Shown here in pieces: positions 34,548-43,698 of a DNA stretch of 64,000 nt; the stretch's first letter is position 1, and each line of letters begins with the position of its first letter. The translations under genes and the position numbers were made by a program. Source of the DNA: an uncultured Microbacterium sp. (lineage in GTDB: Bacteria; Actinomycetota; Actinomycetes; Actinomycetales; Microbacteriaceae); contig CAJYHN010000012.1 of assembly GCA_913774665.1 (NCBI GenBank), positions 124,001 to 188,000 of the forward strand, given 5' to 3'. The notes beneath the pieces are model-generated. The model saw nothing but the letters and a program-made list of their open reading frames with translations, was not told where the DNA came from and ran no database searches.

Positions 34548-35363
34548 ATGAGCGCTGACTTCACCCCCCGCCACGCGATCGTCACCGGCTCCGACTCGGG
34601 CATCGGCGCGGCCACCGCCCTCGCCCTCGCCTCCGCCGGGATGGACGTCGCCGTCACCTACCACTCCGACAAGGACGGCGCCGAAGAGACCGCCGCCGCC
34701 GTGCGCGAGCGCGGCGTGAGGGCGATCGTCGCGCAGTTCGACGCGACCGACTTCGACGCGGTCCCGAATGCCGTCAACGCCATGGCCGACGAGCTCGGCG
34801 GTCTCGACGTCTTCGTCAACAACGCCGGGGGCGGCATCGGCGGAAGCTTCCTCGACCTCGACTTCGACACGTGGCGCACCGACATCTCGCTCAACCTCGA
34901 CGGGGCGTTCCTCGCGCTGCACACCGCGGCGAAGCGGATGGTGGCGGCCGGCAACGGCGGACGCCTGATCGTCGTCTCGAGCGTGCACGAGCACCAGCCG
35001 CGCGTCGGATCGGCTCCCTACGTCGCCGCCAAGCACGGCGTCGGCGGACTCATCAAGACGATGGCCCTCGAGCTCGGCCCGTACGGCATCACCGCCAACG
35101 CGGTCGCACCCGGCGAGATCGCCACCCCCATCAACGACATGTCGACCGAGGACGCCGAGCGCACCCACCGCCCCGGCATCCCCCTGGGTCGCCCCGGAAA
35201 GCCCGAAGAGGTCGCCGACGTGATCCGCTTCCTCGCCTCGCGCGAGAGCGCCTACGTCACCGGCGCGAGCTGGGTGGTCGACGGCGGCATGCTGCACATG
35301 GGCCCGCAGGCGGGCTCGCACATGGAGTCGGACGACTGGCGTTCGGCCGGCGAGGGGGAGTGA
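34548..35363 (+). CDS. short-chain dehydrogenase/reductase
   Basis: NAD(P)-dependent oxidoreductase of 271 residues. The cofactor motif is TGSDSGIG near 15-22, NNAGGG near 92-97, and the catalytic triad is Ser in VVSSVHEHQP, Tyr and Lys in APYVAAKHGV. The C-terminus YVTGASWVVDGGMLHMG is classical. It resembles the glucose 1-dehydrogenase/3-oxoacyl-reductase-like group but the substrate is not evident. Expression is probably from the leaderless promoter 7 nt upstream, and the stop overlaps the next small gene (GTGA). Confidence 0.9.
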   Translation: MSADFTPRHAIVTGSDSGIGAATALALASAGMDVAVTYHSDKDGAEETAAAVRERGVRAIVAQFDATDFDAVPNAVNAMADELGGLDVFVNNAGGGIGGSFLDLDFDTWRTDISLNLDGAFLALHTAAKRMVAAGNGGRLIVVSSVHEHQPRVGSAPYVAAKHGVGGLIKTMALELGPYGITANAVAPGEIATPINDMSTEDAERTHRPGIPLGRPGKPEEVADVIRFLASRESAYVTGASWVVDGGMLHMGPQAGSHMESDDWRSAGEGE

Positions 35364-35578
35364 CCACCGTGAGCGACGAGAAGAGCTTCGAAGAGAACCG
35401 GCACGACCAGCTGACGAGTGCGCCGAAGGCGACGGAGGAAGACGCAGCTCCCCGCTTCGACGTCAGCGAGCACGACGGGATCACGCGGATCGACGTCCGC
35501 GACGACGCGGCCGTGCGGCCGGGGCCCGGTCAGGGCGACCCGGCAGCCGAGAAGGACACCCCGATCACCGAGCAGTGA
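35360..35578 (+). CDS. small acidic hypothetical protein
   Basis: A 72-residue, highly charged protein (VTTVSDEKSFEENRHDQLTS) with many Asp, Glu and Pro, likely disordered. It is translated by GTGA overlap with the SDR; a second GTG at 35369 is an alternative start. Similar short proteins are seen in Microbacterium, with no established role. Confidence 0.65.
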   Translation: MTTVSDEKSFEENRHDQLTSAPKATEEDAAPRFDVSEHDGITRIDVRDDAAVRPGPGQGDPAAEKDTPITEQ

Positions 35579-35593
35579 CCGACCTCGACGGGG

Positions 35594-36280
35594 TCATTCC
35601 ACGATGAGGTACCCGCGTCGGTCGAACCCGCCGATCCGGCGGCCGGATGCCAGGTGCCCCTGCAGCTCCTCGCGCACGCGCCGACGCCATTCGGCGGCCG
35701 CCGCCGGGTCGCTCGATCGCAACGCCTCGATGTCGTCGGGAACGGGCACGGTGGCCGAGACCTCGGCATCCATCGGGACGGGCGCGGGCGGCTCGGCGAG
35801 CGCCCACGACACCATCAGGCGGTCGGACTCGTCGCCGCGGTTCACCGCATCGGCCATCTCGCCGTACTGGTTCACGAGGTAGTCGGTGACGCGCGCGCCC
35901 AGCACCGCGAGGTTGAAGTGGGCGTTGCGCCCCACGAGCGGGTCGAAGGTCCAGGTGACGCGACCGACGCCGCGCTCGAGCGCCCACTCGCGCTGGTGGT
36001 TCTTCAGCTGTCGGCCCAGTCCGCGCCCCTGATATCCGGGGACGATACCGGTGATGTGCGAGTGCATCGACCTCTCGGCCGGCGGGCCGAAGAACGCCGC
36101 CGAGGCGCCGATCATCCGGTCGCCGTCGTAGAGGCCGACGACGTAGTTTCCGGCATGCTCGAGAGCCCGCAGGATGTTCGCCGGCATGGTCCCGTGCTCA
36201 CCCCAGACCCGGTCCAGCACACCCGCGGCCTCGTGGATGGCTTCGACGGCGTCGAGGGTCCGGATGTCGATCGCGCTCAT
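35594..36280 (-). CDS. GNAT family N-acetyltransferase-like protein
   Basis: A 228-residue protein with a GNAT core. The acetyl-CoA loop is IVPGYQGRGLGRQLKNHQREWAL (near 81-103), preceded by GASAAFFGP and followed by VTWTFDPLVGRNAHFNLAVLGARV, a pattern of the COG3375-type branch. A C-terminal extension of about 70 residues (VPVPDDIEALRSSDPAAAAEWRRRVREEL) follows. A -10-like GAGACT ends 7 nt before the ATG. The acetyl acceptor is unknown. Confidence 0.82.
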   Translation of the reverse strand: MSAIDIRTLDAVEAIHEAAGVLDRVWGEHGTMPANILRALEHAGNYVVGLYDGDRMIGASAAFFGPPAERSMHSHITGIVPGYQGRGLGRQLKNHQREWALERGVGRVTWTFDPLVGRNAHFNLAVLGARVTDYLVNQYGEMADAVNRGDESDRLMVSWALAEPPAPVPMDAEVSATVPVPDDIEALRSSDPAAAAEWRRRVREELQGHLASGRRIGGFDRRGYLIVE

Positions 36281-36312
36281 GCTCTCGAGTCTCGCACCGC
36301 GGCGCGGGCACG

Positions 36313-37635
36313 TCAGCGCGGCAGCACCCCGCCGACGTGACGGATGGTCCGCCCGCGCTCGACGACGATCGCGATCCCGCCGATCACCCACAGCGGCACC
36401 TGCGTGAGGAAGGCGATGCGGAAGGCGTCGAGCGAATAGGTGTCAGGGCTGCCCGCACCCTGCACGTCCATCGCGATACCGATGAACAGGATCGCCAGCA
36501 GGGCGGCCAGGAATCCGCCGCCGTTGACGATGCCCGTCGCCGTGCTCAGGCGATGGCTCGGGGTGAAGGTGCGCGCGTGATCGAACGCGATCATCGACGC
36601 CGGTCCCCCGGTCGACAGCGCGAACATCAGCACGACGAGCAGCCACACCGGCGCCGGTCCCGGCCACACGATCACGATGATCCACACGACCGCCTGGAAC
36701 ACCACGGTCGGCAGCACGAGCCACCGCGAACGGCGGGTCGGATGCCGACTCGACAACGCCCCGATCACGGGGCCGCTCAGAATGCTGAACAGCACGAGCG
36801 AGGTCATCACGAGCGACGCGGTTCCCGGCGCGAGCCCCTCGCCCGCCGTGAGGAAGGGGAAGCCCCACAGGAGCATGAACGCCGTGCCCGCGAAAGGCGT
36901 GGCGAAGTGCGACCAGAAGCCGAGGCGCGTCCCCGGGTGGGCCCACGATTCGCGGAAGCCGCGACGGAGATCCGGCGAGGACCGCACCACGCGCACGGCG
37001 CCGGTCTGCGTGTCGACGGAGGTGTCGACTGGATCGGATCGACGCTCGGGCGGTCGGTTGCGGATAATCAGGAACGTCAGGATCGCGAACAGCACGCCGA
37101 GCCCCGCGACGCTGCCGAACGTGACGCTCCAGCTCGTGGCGTGCAGCAGCGCCGCGAGCGGGACCACGGCGACGATCTGACCGAGCTGGCCGATGATGCC
37201 GGTCAGCTGGACGAGCACCGGCGCCCGCTGGGCCGGGAACCACGTGGCGATCACGCGCAGCACGCTGGGGAAGATGGCGGCATCGCCCGCCCCGATCAGC
37301 ACACGAGCCAGGATGCCGATGCCCACGGCATCCGCGAACGCCATCACGAGCTGGCCGAGCGCCATCAGCACCATGCCGATCGCGATCATGGGACGAGCAC
37401 CGAACCGGTCGAGCAGGAGACCCACGGGGATCTGCATCGCGCCGTAGACGAAGAGCTGGATGACGGCGAACATCGACAGCGCCGAGGCGTCGGCGCCGAA
37501 GCGCACGGCGGCATCGACCCCCACCGCCGAGAGCGAGGTGCGGTTGATGATCGACACGACGTAGGCGAGGACACCCACGCCCCAGAGCGTCCAGGTGCGC
37601 CACCCCGGCCGGTCGAGGCGGAGGGTGCTGGTCAC
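36313..37635 (-). CDS. major facilitator superfamily transporter
   Basis: A 440-residue MFS protein with about twelve membrane segments and a central loop containing PERRSDPVDTSVDTQTGAVRVV. The first inter-helix loop reads LLLDRFGARPMIAIG, the classic MFS motif A. The overall pattern is that of the anion/cation or sugar-acid symporter branch. The GTG start follows a TAGCCT -10 box by 7 nt. Substrate is not predictable from neighbours. Confidence 0.88.
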   Translation of the reverse strand: MTSTLRLDRPGWRTWTLWGVGVLAYVVSIINRTSLSAVGVDAAVRFGADASALSMFAVIQLFVYGAMQIPVGLLLDRFGARPMIAIGMVLMALGQLVMAFADAVGIGILARVLIGAGDAAIFPSVLRVIATWFPAQRAPVLVQLTGIIGQLGQIVAVVPLAALLHATSWSVTFGSVAGLGVLFAILTFLIIRNRPPERRSDPVDTSVDTQTGAVRVVRSSPDLRRGFRESWAHPGTRLGFWSHFATPFAGTAFMLLWGFPFLTAGEGLAPGTASLVMTSLVLFSILSGPVIGALSSRHPTRRSRWLVLPTVVFQAVVWIIVIVWPGPAPVWLLVVLMFALSTGGPASMIAFDHARTFTPSHRLSTATGIVNGGGFLAALLAILFIGIAMDVQGAGSPDTYSLDAFRIAFLTQVPLWVIGGIAIVVERGRTIRHVGGVLPR

Positions 37636-37642
37636 GTCTTCC

Positions 37643-37648
37643 AGGCTA
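37643..37648 (-). promoter_or_regulatory. -10 box of the MFS gene, leaderless type
   Basis: TAGCCT on the minus strand, 7 nt before the GTG at 37635. Confidence 0.55.
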
Positions 37649-37679
37649 GACCCGGCCACCGACATCGGCGGGCGGGGTG

Positions 37680-38240
37680 TCAGGTCAGGACGGCCGACAT
37701 CTCGCGGCGGACCCGTGCGAGATGATTGCTCAGGGGCGTGCCCGTATCGTCCGCCGCCCACTGCTCGAGGGCCGTCTGCAGCAGTTCCACCGCGACCCCC
37801 GCGAGCACCCGGGCTTGCAGGGACTCGATGCCGCGCGCGCGATACCCCTCGACCAACACCGCCCGCAGGTCGGCCTGCTTCTGCAGGTCGCGCTCACGCA
37901 GGGCGGGCTCGGCCTCGATGAGGCGTCGCGCGGCCGCGATCTCGTCGCGGCGGGGCTCGAAGCGGTCGGTGGCGAGGGACTGGAACCCCGCCCACGCGAT
38001 CTCGAAGGGCGAGCTGTCCGCCGGGGCGGCGGCGAGCATCTCGGCGGCCAGCCTCGGGATCTCGTCGTCGCCGAAGAACACCTCGCGCTTGTCGCCGAAA
38101 TGGCGGAAGAAGGTGCGCCGCGTCACCCCGGCCCGCTCGACGATGTCGGGCACCGTCGTCGCGTCGAACCCGCGCTCCGCGAAGAGCTGCATCGCGGCTT
38201 CGCGCAAGCGCTCTCTGGTATCGGGTGCCCATCTGGCCAT
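37680..38240 (-). CDS. TetR family transcriptional regulator
   Basis: A 186-residue repressor. The N-terminal HTH is RERLREAAMQLFAERGFDATTVPDIVERAGVTRRTFFRHFGDKREVFF, standard TetR; the helical C-terminal domain would bind an unknown ligand. It is divergent from the MDR dehydrogenase at 38321. Two matching palindromes between the starts are almost certainly its operators, so it probably represses both itself and the dehydrogenase. Confidence 0.92.
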   Translation of the reverse strand: MARWAPDTRERLREAAMQLFAERGFDATTVPDIVERAGVTRRTFFRHFGDKREVFFGDDEIPRLAAEMLAAAPADSSPFEIAWAGFQSLATDRFEPRRDEIAAARRLIEAEPALRERDLQKQADLRAVLVEGYRARGIESLQARVLAGVAVELLQTALEQWAADDTGTPLSNHLARVRREMSAVLT

Positions 38241-38253
38241 GCGGAGATCCTAT

Positions 38254-38276
38254 GTGACGACACCACGTGTCATCAC
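38254..38276. promoter_or_regulatory. TetR operator 1
   Basis: A 23-bp palindrome with arms GTGACGACAC and GTGTCATCAC around 3 bp. It lies 13 bp upstream of the regulator start and covers the expected -35 region of the divergent dehydrogenase. Confidence 0.75.
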
Positions 38277-38283
38277 GACTATA

Positions 38284-38306
38284 GTGAAGACACTCCGTGT
38301 CATCAC
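38284..38306. promoter_or_regulatory. TetR operator 2
   Basis: A second 23-bp palindrome with arms GTGAAGACAC and GTGTCATCAC. Its centre is exactly 30 bp from operator 1. It abuts the -10-like TATAGT at 38280-38285 and would cover the transcription start of the dehydrogenase. Confidence 0.75.
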
Positions 38307-38320
38307 GCGAAAGGTCCCTC

Positions 38321-39439
38321 ATGACGTCGCACGCCGCCGCCCTGCTCTCCGCGCCTCGAGCCGCCCTCACCCGCGGCACGGTCGATACCCCGGCACCCGC
38401 CGCCGACGAGGTGCTCGTGCGCGTTCGCGCGGTGGCGGTCAACCCGGTCGACTGGGTGATCCAGGGCACCAGCCGCATCACGTACCGATGGCTGCGCACC
38501 CCCGCCGTGCTCGGCTCCGACGTCGCGGGCGAGGTCGTGGCGGTCGGCACAGCCGTTACGCGCTTCCGGGTGGGTCAGCGCGTCTTCGGGCTCGCGACCG
38601 GTACCGACCGCGGCCGGGATCCGCTGCGCGAGGGAGCGTTCCAGGAGTACACGACCCTGCTCGAGCGCCTCACCGCCCCCACACCCGACAGCCTCTCCGA
38701 CGAGGAGGCCGCCGTCTTCCCGCTGGGCCTGTCCACGGCGGCATGCGCGCTGTTCCAACCCCAGCACCTCAGACTCCGGATGCCGGGCGACCCGGCGCCC
38801 GACTCCGCTCGAGGCGTCGTCGTGATCTGGGGCGGATCCACGAGCGTGGGCATGAACGCCATCCAGCTGGCCCGCGCCGCCGGATACGACGTCGTGACAA
38901 CGGCATCCGCCCGAAACGCGGCGACCGTGCGCGACCTCGGAGCAGACGCGGTCGTCGACCATCGTTCGTCCTCGGCCGTGGCGGATCTCGTCGTGGCCGT
39001 GGGCGGACGCCCCGTGGTCGGCGCGGTGGCCCTCGGGGCCGGTTCGACCGACGCGTGCATCGACGTCCTCGCCCGCACCGACGGAGAGCGGTTGGCCATG
39101 GCCAGCACGCCGATCGCGCTCGACTCGCTGGTCGGTCGGCGCCGCCTGTTCCCCGCGATGCTGCCGGTCTTCACGCGCATCGGGCTCGGCACCGTGCGAT
39201 CGACGCTGCGCGCCCGCCGGCGCGGCATCCGCGCGAACTTCGTCTGGGGCAGCAGCCTGCGCGACGACGAGATGGGGCCGCGCCTGTGGGGCGAGGTCAT
39301 CCCCCGCCTGCTCGCCGAGGGCGCCCTGCGCCCCGCGCCCGCCCCGCTCGTCGTCGGCGACGGCCTCGACGCCGTGCAGGGCGCCCTCGACCGCCAGCGT
39401 GCGGGCGTCTCGGCGCAGAAGATCGTCGTGCGCGTCTGA
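38321..39439 (+). CDS. zinc-type alcohol dehydrogenase/quinone oxidoreductase family protein
   Basis: A 372-residue MDR-superfamily NAD(P)H oxidoreductase. The N-terminal GroES-like domain shows AVAVNPVDWVIQG and PAVLGSDVAGEVVAVG; the Rossmann domain shows VVIWGGSTSVGMNAIQLARAAGYDVVTTAS. The zinc-binding cysteine and histidine ligands of true alcohol dehydrogenases are absent, so it belongs to the zinc-independent quinone/enoyl reductase side. AAAGG lies 8 bp before the ATG. It is under the divergent TetR regulator, suggesting induction by an electrophile or quinone-like compound, which is inference. Confidence 0.88.
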   Translation: MTSHAAALLSAPRAALTRGTVDTPAPAADEVLVRVRAVAVNPVDWVIQGTSRITYRWLRTPAVLGSDVAGEVVAVGTAVTRFRVGQRVFGLATGTDRGRDPLREGAFQEYTTLLERLTAPTPDSLSDEEAAVFPLGLSTAACALFQPQHLRLRMPGDPAPDSARGVVVIWGGSTSVGMNAIQLARAAGYDVVTTASARNAATVRDLGADAVVDHRSSSAVADLVVAVGGRPVVGAVALGAGSTDACIDVLARTDGERLAMASTPIALDSLVGRRRLFPAMLPVFTRIGLGTVRSTLRARRRGIRANFVWGSSLRDDEMGPRLWGEVIPRLLAEGALRPAPAPLVVGDGLDAVQGALDRQRAGVSAQKIVVRV

Positions 39440-39474
39440 TCCGGGCCGGTTCGGGCCTCGGTGGGGCGGCAGGC

Positions 39475-39510
39475 GTGGCCCCGGGGTGACGGACGCGGAC
39501 CCGGGGCCAC
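39475..39510 (+). terminator. hairpin after the MDR dehydrogenase
   Basis: A perfect 11-bp stem (GTGGCCCCGGG and CCCGGGGCCAC) with a 14-nt loop, 36 bp after the stop and upstream of purU. Confidence 0.6.
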
Positions 39511-39576
39511 GAACCACGCCCCGAACCACGCCGCACGTGGTCAGCCGACGCCACCCGCGCGCGGAATAATGGTCCG

Positions 39577-40458
<882 letters not shown>

Positions 40459-40532
40459 ATCCCGGATGCCGGCACCCGGCCCTCGCGCGCGGTTCGACGC
40501 CCGCGCGGATCGATCTCGCGCCCTCCGCACCG

Positions 40533-40587
40533 CGAGACTGCATCTCGCTGACATCCACAATGGGGTCGTCGGCGAGATGCAGTCTCG
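40533..40587. terminator. bidirectional hairpin between purU and the FHA gene
   Basis: A perfect 16-bp inverted repeat (CGAGACTGCATCTCGC at 40533-40548 and its complement at 40572-40587) with a 23-nt loop, between two genes that converge. The arm contains its own small palindrome. Confidence 0.65.
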
Positions 40588-40629
40588 GCGTCGCAGGTGG
40601 CCGCAGGGCGACCTCTCACGCGCGCTTGG

Positions 40630-41523
40630 TCACTCCGGGTCGCTCGCGCGGCTGAGCGGACCGGTGCCGCCGCGCGGCGGCTGCTTGCGCTGATCCGACA
40701 GCTCGCCGCCCTGGCGTCCTCCGTACGGGCGGCCGTGGTCGGCGAACTCCGCGCGGAAGTACGCCAGACGCCAGTCGCCGAGCTCGATGCGCGCGCCCGT
40801 GCGCAGGATGCGTCCGCCGCGGTCGCGTCCGGGGCCCTGCTCGCGCGCCCCGCCACCACCGACCTGGTCGAAGCCGTAGAGGACGTACTCGTCGTCGCCC
40901 TCGTGGCGGATCTCGGCGTGCACCGGCGCGAGACCGGGCAGCCGCAGGTCGACCCCCTCGCCCGAACCGATGACCGTCTTGGTCGGCAGCAGGTCGAACT
41001 CCCGCGGACGCGAGCCGTCCCACGACGAGTCGCCCACCGCGAAGATCAGGCGCGGACGGCCGGAGCCGGGCGTGTAGTGGGTCGTCGTGATGCGTCGTCG
41101 CACCGTGCGATTGACGGTCGGCACGAGGGGCAGCGGCGTCTCGGGCGGAATCGGGAAGGTGAGCGCCTGCCCCTTGTTCCGCCGCGTCAGCAACGGCGCG
41201 ACCGCCGAGACGGTTCCGAGGCGGATGTGCTTCGAACCCGTGATCGCCCGCTGCAGCACGCTGCTCTTCACGTCGCCCAGATGGAGGATCGGGCCCTCGG
41301 GTCCCTCGAGCTTCACCGAGATGCCGCGGGATGCCAGAGCTTCGGCCACCGTGGACAGCTCGGCGAGCGTCCGCCGGCCGTTGCCGGGCAACCGCGAGGG
41401 GTCGCTCACGACGATGCGCACCTCGGTGCCCGCGGCCGTGACCGTGCCCTCGAACGGCGGGGTGTCGGCATCCTGCTCCTGCTCGTGTTCCGAGAAGGCG
41501 AGGTCGATGTCGAGGCGCACCAT
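40630..41523 (-). CDS. FHA domain-containing protein
   Basis: A 297-residue cytosolic protein. The C-terminal half carries a forkhead-associated domain that would bind phosphothreonine: PTKTVIGSGEGVDLRLPGLAPVHAEIRHEGDDEYVLYGF, with the G, S/H and N-type loop in slightly atypical form. The N-terminal 110 residues (MVRLDIDLAFSEHEQEQDADTPPFEG) form a beta-rich domain of unknown type, and the last 30 residues are disordered. GAGGAG lies about 10 bp upstream. It follows the 91-residue gene at 41538 in one operon, so the two may act together. It could be a Ser/Thr-kinase substrate reader. Confidence 0.82.
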   Translation of the reverse strand: MVRLDIDLAFSEHEQEQDADTPPFEGTVTAAGTEVRIVVSDPSRLPGNGRRTLAELSTVAEALASRGISVKLEGPEGPILHLGDVKSSVLQRAITGSKHIRLGTVSAVAPLLTRRNKGQALTFPIPPETPLPLVPTVNRTVRRRITTTHYTPGSGRPRLIFAVGDSSWDGSRPREFDLLPTKTVIGSGEGVDLRLPGLAPVHAEIRHEGDDEYVLYGFDQVGGGGAREQGPGRDRGGRILRTGARIELGDWRLAYFRAEFADHGRPYGGRQGGELSDQRKQPPRGGTGPLSRASDPE

Positions 41524-41537
41524 GGTGGCGCCTCTCC

Positions 41538-41813
41538 TCAGTTGCCGCGGTACGGGTCGGACCCGGCCGCGGTGTCGTCGCTCGTGGTCACGCGGAGGGT
41601 GCCGTTGAGCTTCCAGGTCGCGCGGGGCGCGTCGGGGCCGATGTCGCGCGGCACCTCGACGGTCATGTCGACGAACGAGTAGTTGACCGCGGCGCCGCGG
41701 CCGGTCAGGTACGACCACATCTCGCGGCCGAGGTCGGTCCAATCGGTGATCGAGTGGCCCTCGGGGCCGCGGGAGGCGGCGAACGGGTCGTTGGTGGGAG
41801 TGGTGTCCGACAT
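41538..41813 (-). CDS. conserved hypothetical partner of the FHA protein
   Basis: A 91-residue protein, MSDTTPTNDPFAASRGPEGHS, with a central ITDWTDLGREMWSYLTGRGAAVNYSFVDM and a strand-rich end (VDMTVEVPRDIGPDAPRATWKLNGTLRVTT). AAGGGA is 9 bp before the ATG. Fourteen bases separate it from the FHA gene. No known domain is recognised. Confidence 0.75.
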   Translation of the reverse strand: MSDTTPTNDPFAASRGPEGHSITDWTDLGREMWSYLTGRGAAVNYSFVDMTVEVPRDIGPDAPRATWKLNGTLRVTTSDDTAAGSDPYRGN

Positions 41814-41967
41814 GGCTTCGGTCCCTTCTTTCGTTTCGAGGCCACCAGCGTCCCAGCGGGTCGGGGCTCGAAAGGAGGGATTGCGCTCGGGCGTCGGGTG
41901 CGGGAACATCTGCTCGACCCCCAAAGAGCCGTTTGACGGTCGCACACGGGCACGCCACGATGGCGGG

Positions 41968-42492
41968 ATGTCCCGGATCGACGAACTGCGCGCGACCGCA
42001 CACCCCCTGCGCCTGCGGCTGCTGTCGTTGCTCACCGGAGCGGCGATGAGCGCGGCCGAGGCCGGTCGCGAGCTCGGCATCTCCCAGGCGTCGGCGAGCT
42101 ACCACCTGCGAGTGCTCGAACGGGCGGGGCTGATCCGCGTCGCGGAGGTCGTGCGACTGCGCGGCGGAGAGGCACGGCGCTACCGCCACGAGAGCTCCTC
42201 GCGGCGTTACGACCCGGATGCGCACCTCGGCGAGCTCGCACCCGCGGGTGAGGAGGAGTTCGTCGCCGCGCTCGTCGACGAACTCCGCCGCCGGGCGCGC
42301 GCACGCACGGACGGGCCGGCCCTGACCACGGATGCCGAACTCTGGGTCGACCCGCAGGTCTGGAGCCGCGTCGTGCAGCACGTCGGCGAAGCGTCCGCCC
42401 TTCTGCACGCCGCAGCCCGCCCCCCGCGGACCCCCGGCACACGACCGGTGTCGATGACAGCGGCCCTCTTCCCGATCCGACGCCCGCGGTGA
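41968..42492 (+). CDS. ArsR-type (HTH) transcriptional regulator
   Basis: A 174-residue winged-helix regulator. The HTH is LRATAHPLRLRLLSLLTGAAMSAAEAGRELGISQASASYHLRVLERAGLI, typical of the helix-turn-helix domain of ArsR/DUF5937-like regulators, with Arg-rich tail residues and no obvious metal-binding cysteines. It overlaps the following MFS gene (GTGA), so it very likely controls that transporter. A -10-like CACGAT ends 6 nt before the ATG. Confidence 0.87.
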   Translation: MSRIDELRATAHPLRLRLLSLLTGAAMSAAEAGRELGISQASASYHLRVLERAGLIRVAEVVRLRGGEARRYRHESSSRRYDPDAHLGELAPAGEEEFVAALVDELRRRARARTDGPALTTDAELWVDPQVWSRVVQHVGEASALLHAAARPPRTPGTRPVSMTAALFPIRRPR

Positions 42493-43694
42493 CGGGGCCT
42501 CTCTCCCACGCGCCGTTCCGCTGGCTGCTCGCCGCCCGGACCACCGCGATCGTGGGCAACTCCGTCGCCCCGATCGCGCTCGCCTTCGCCGTGCTCGATC
42601 TCACCGGCTCGGCAGCCGACCTGGGACTCGTGGTCGCCGCGCGCTCGATCGCGAACGTGGCGATGCTGCTCTTCGGCGGGGTCCTCGCCGATCGACTGCC
42701 CCGCGGTGCGGTGCTGGTGGGCTCGTCCCTGGCGGCGGCCGCCACCCAGGGGTCGATCGCCGCCCTCGTGCTGACCGGAACGGCCGGCATCCCGATCCTC
42801 ATCGTGCTCAGCGTCGTGAACGGCGCGGTGTCGGCGGTGAGTCTCCCGGCCGCCGCCGCTCTCGTTACCGATACGGTACCGGCCTCCCTCCTTCGCCCGG
42901 CGAATGCGCTGCTGCGCCTCGGCCTGAACGGCGGCAGCATCGTCGGCGCCTCCGGCGGAGCCGTCGTGGTCGCCGCGGTCGGGCCCGGATGGGGTCTCGC
43001 GATCGACGCCGCCGCTTTCGCCGTGGCGGCGATCCTCTTCGCCCGCCTGCGCCTCCCGCAGAGATCGGACGCCGCGGGCCCCGAGGCGACGGCATCGCTC
43101 TGGACCGAACTGCGTGAAGGGTGGCGGGAGTTCGCGAGTCGTCGATGGATCTGGATCGTCGTGCTGCAGTTCGCCGTCCTCAATGCCGCGTTCGTCGGAG
43201 CCACCACAGTTCTCGGCCCCCTCGTCGCAGACGAGACCTTCGGCCGCGGCGGATGGGGACTCGTCGTCGCCGCGCAGACCGTGGGCCTCGCCCTGGGTGC
43301 GGTGATCGCCCTGCGGTGGCACCCGAGACGTGCACTCGGGCTGGGCGTCGCCGGCATGGCATCCGTCGCTCTCCCCGTCGCGGTGCTCGCGGTCCAGCCG
43401 ACGCTCGCGCTGCTCGTGGGCGCGTTCGGTGTCGGAGGGGTGGCCATCGAGCTCTTCGCGATCGCCTGGGATCAGTCGTTGCAGACCCAGGTCCCGCGCG
43501 ACGCGCTTTCGCGGGTGTACTCGTACGACATGGTCGGTTCGTTCGTGGCCGTCCCCCTCGGGGAGATCCTGGTGGGACCGCTGGCGCACGAGATCGGAGC
43601 ACCCCCGGTCCTCCTCGGCTGCGCGGCCGTCATCATCGTGGCGACGGTGTTCGCGACCTGCTCCCGGAGCGTGTGGCGCGTGCGCACCACCTGA
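42489..43694 (+). CDS. MFS transporter (efflux type)
   Basis: A 401-residue protein with about twelve membrane segments. The GGVLADRLPRGAVLVGSSLA loop between segments 2 and 3 is the MFS motif A region, and the overall pattern is that of the enterobactin exporter/MFS_3 group. The GTG start overlaps the ArsR-type stop, so efflux is presumably under that regulator. The substrate, possibly a drug or siderophore-like compound, is not identifiable. Confidence 0.88.
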   Translation: MTGPLSHAPFRWLLAARTTAIVGNSVAPIALAFAVLDLTGSAADLGLVVAARSIANVAMLLFGGVLADRLPRGAVLVGSSLAAAATQGSIAALVLTGTAGIPILIVLSVVNGAVSAVSLPAAAALVTDTVPASLLRPANALLRLGLNGGSIVGASGGAVVVAAVGPGWGLAIDAAAFAVAAILFARLRLPQRSDAAGPEATASLWTELREGWREFASRRWIWIVVLQFAVLNAAFVGATTVLGPLVADETFGRGGWGLVVAAQTVGLALGAVIALRWHPRRALGLGVAGMASVALPVAVLAVQPTLALLVGAFGVGGVAIELFAIAWDQSLQTQVPRDALSRVYSYDMVGSFVAVPLGEILVGPLAHEIGAPPVLLGCAAVIIVATVFATCSRSVWRVRTT

Positions 43695-43698
43695 GAGC

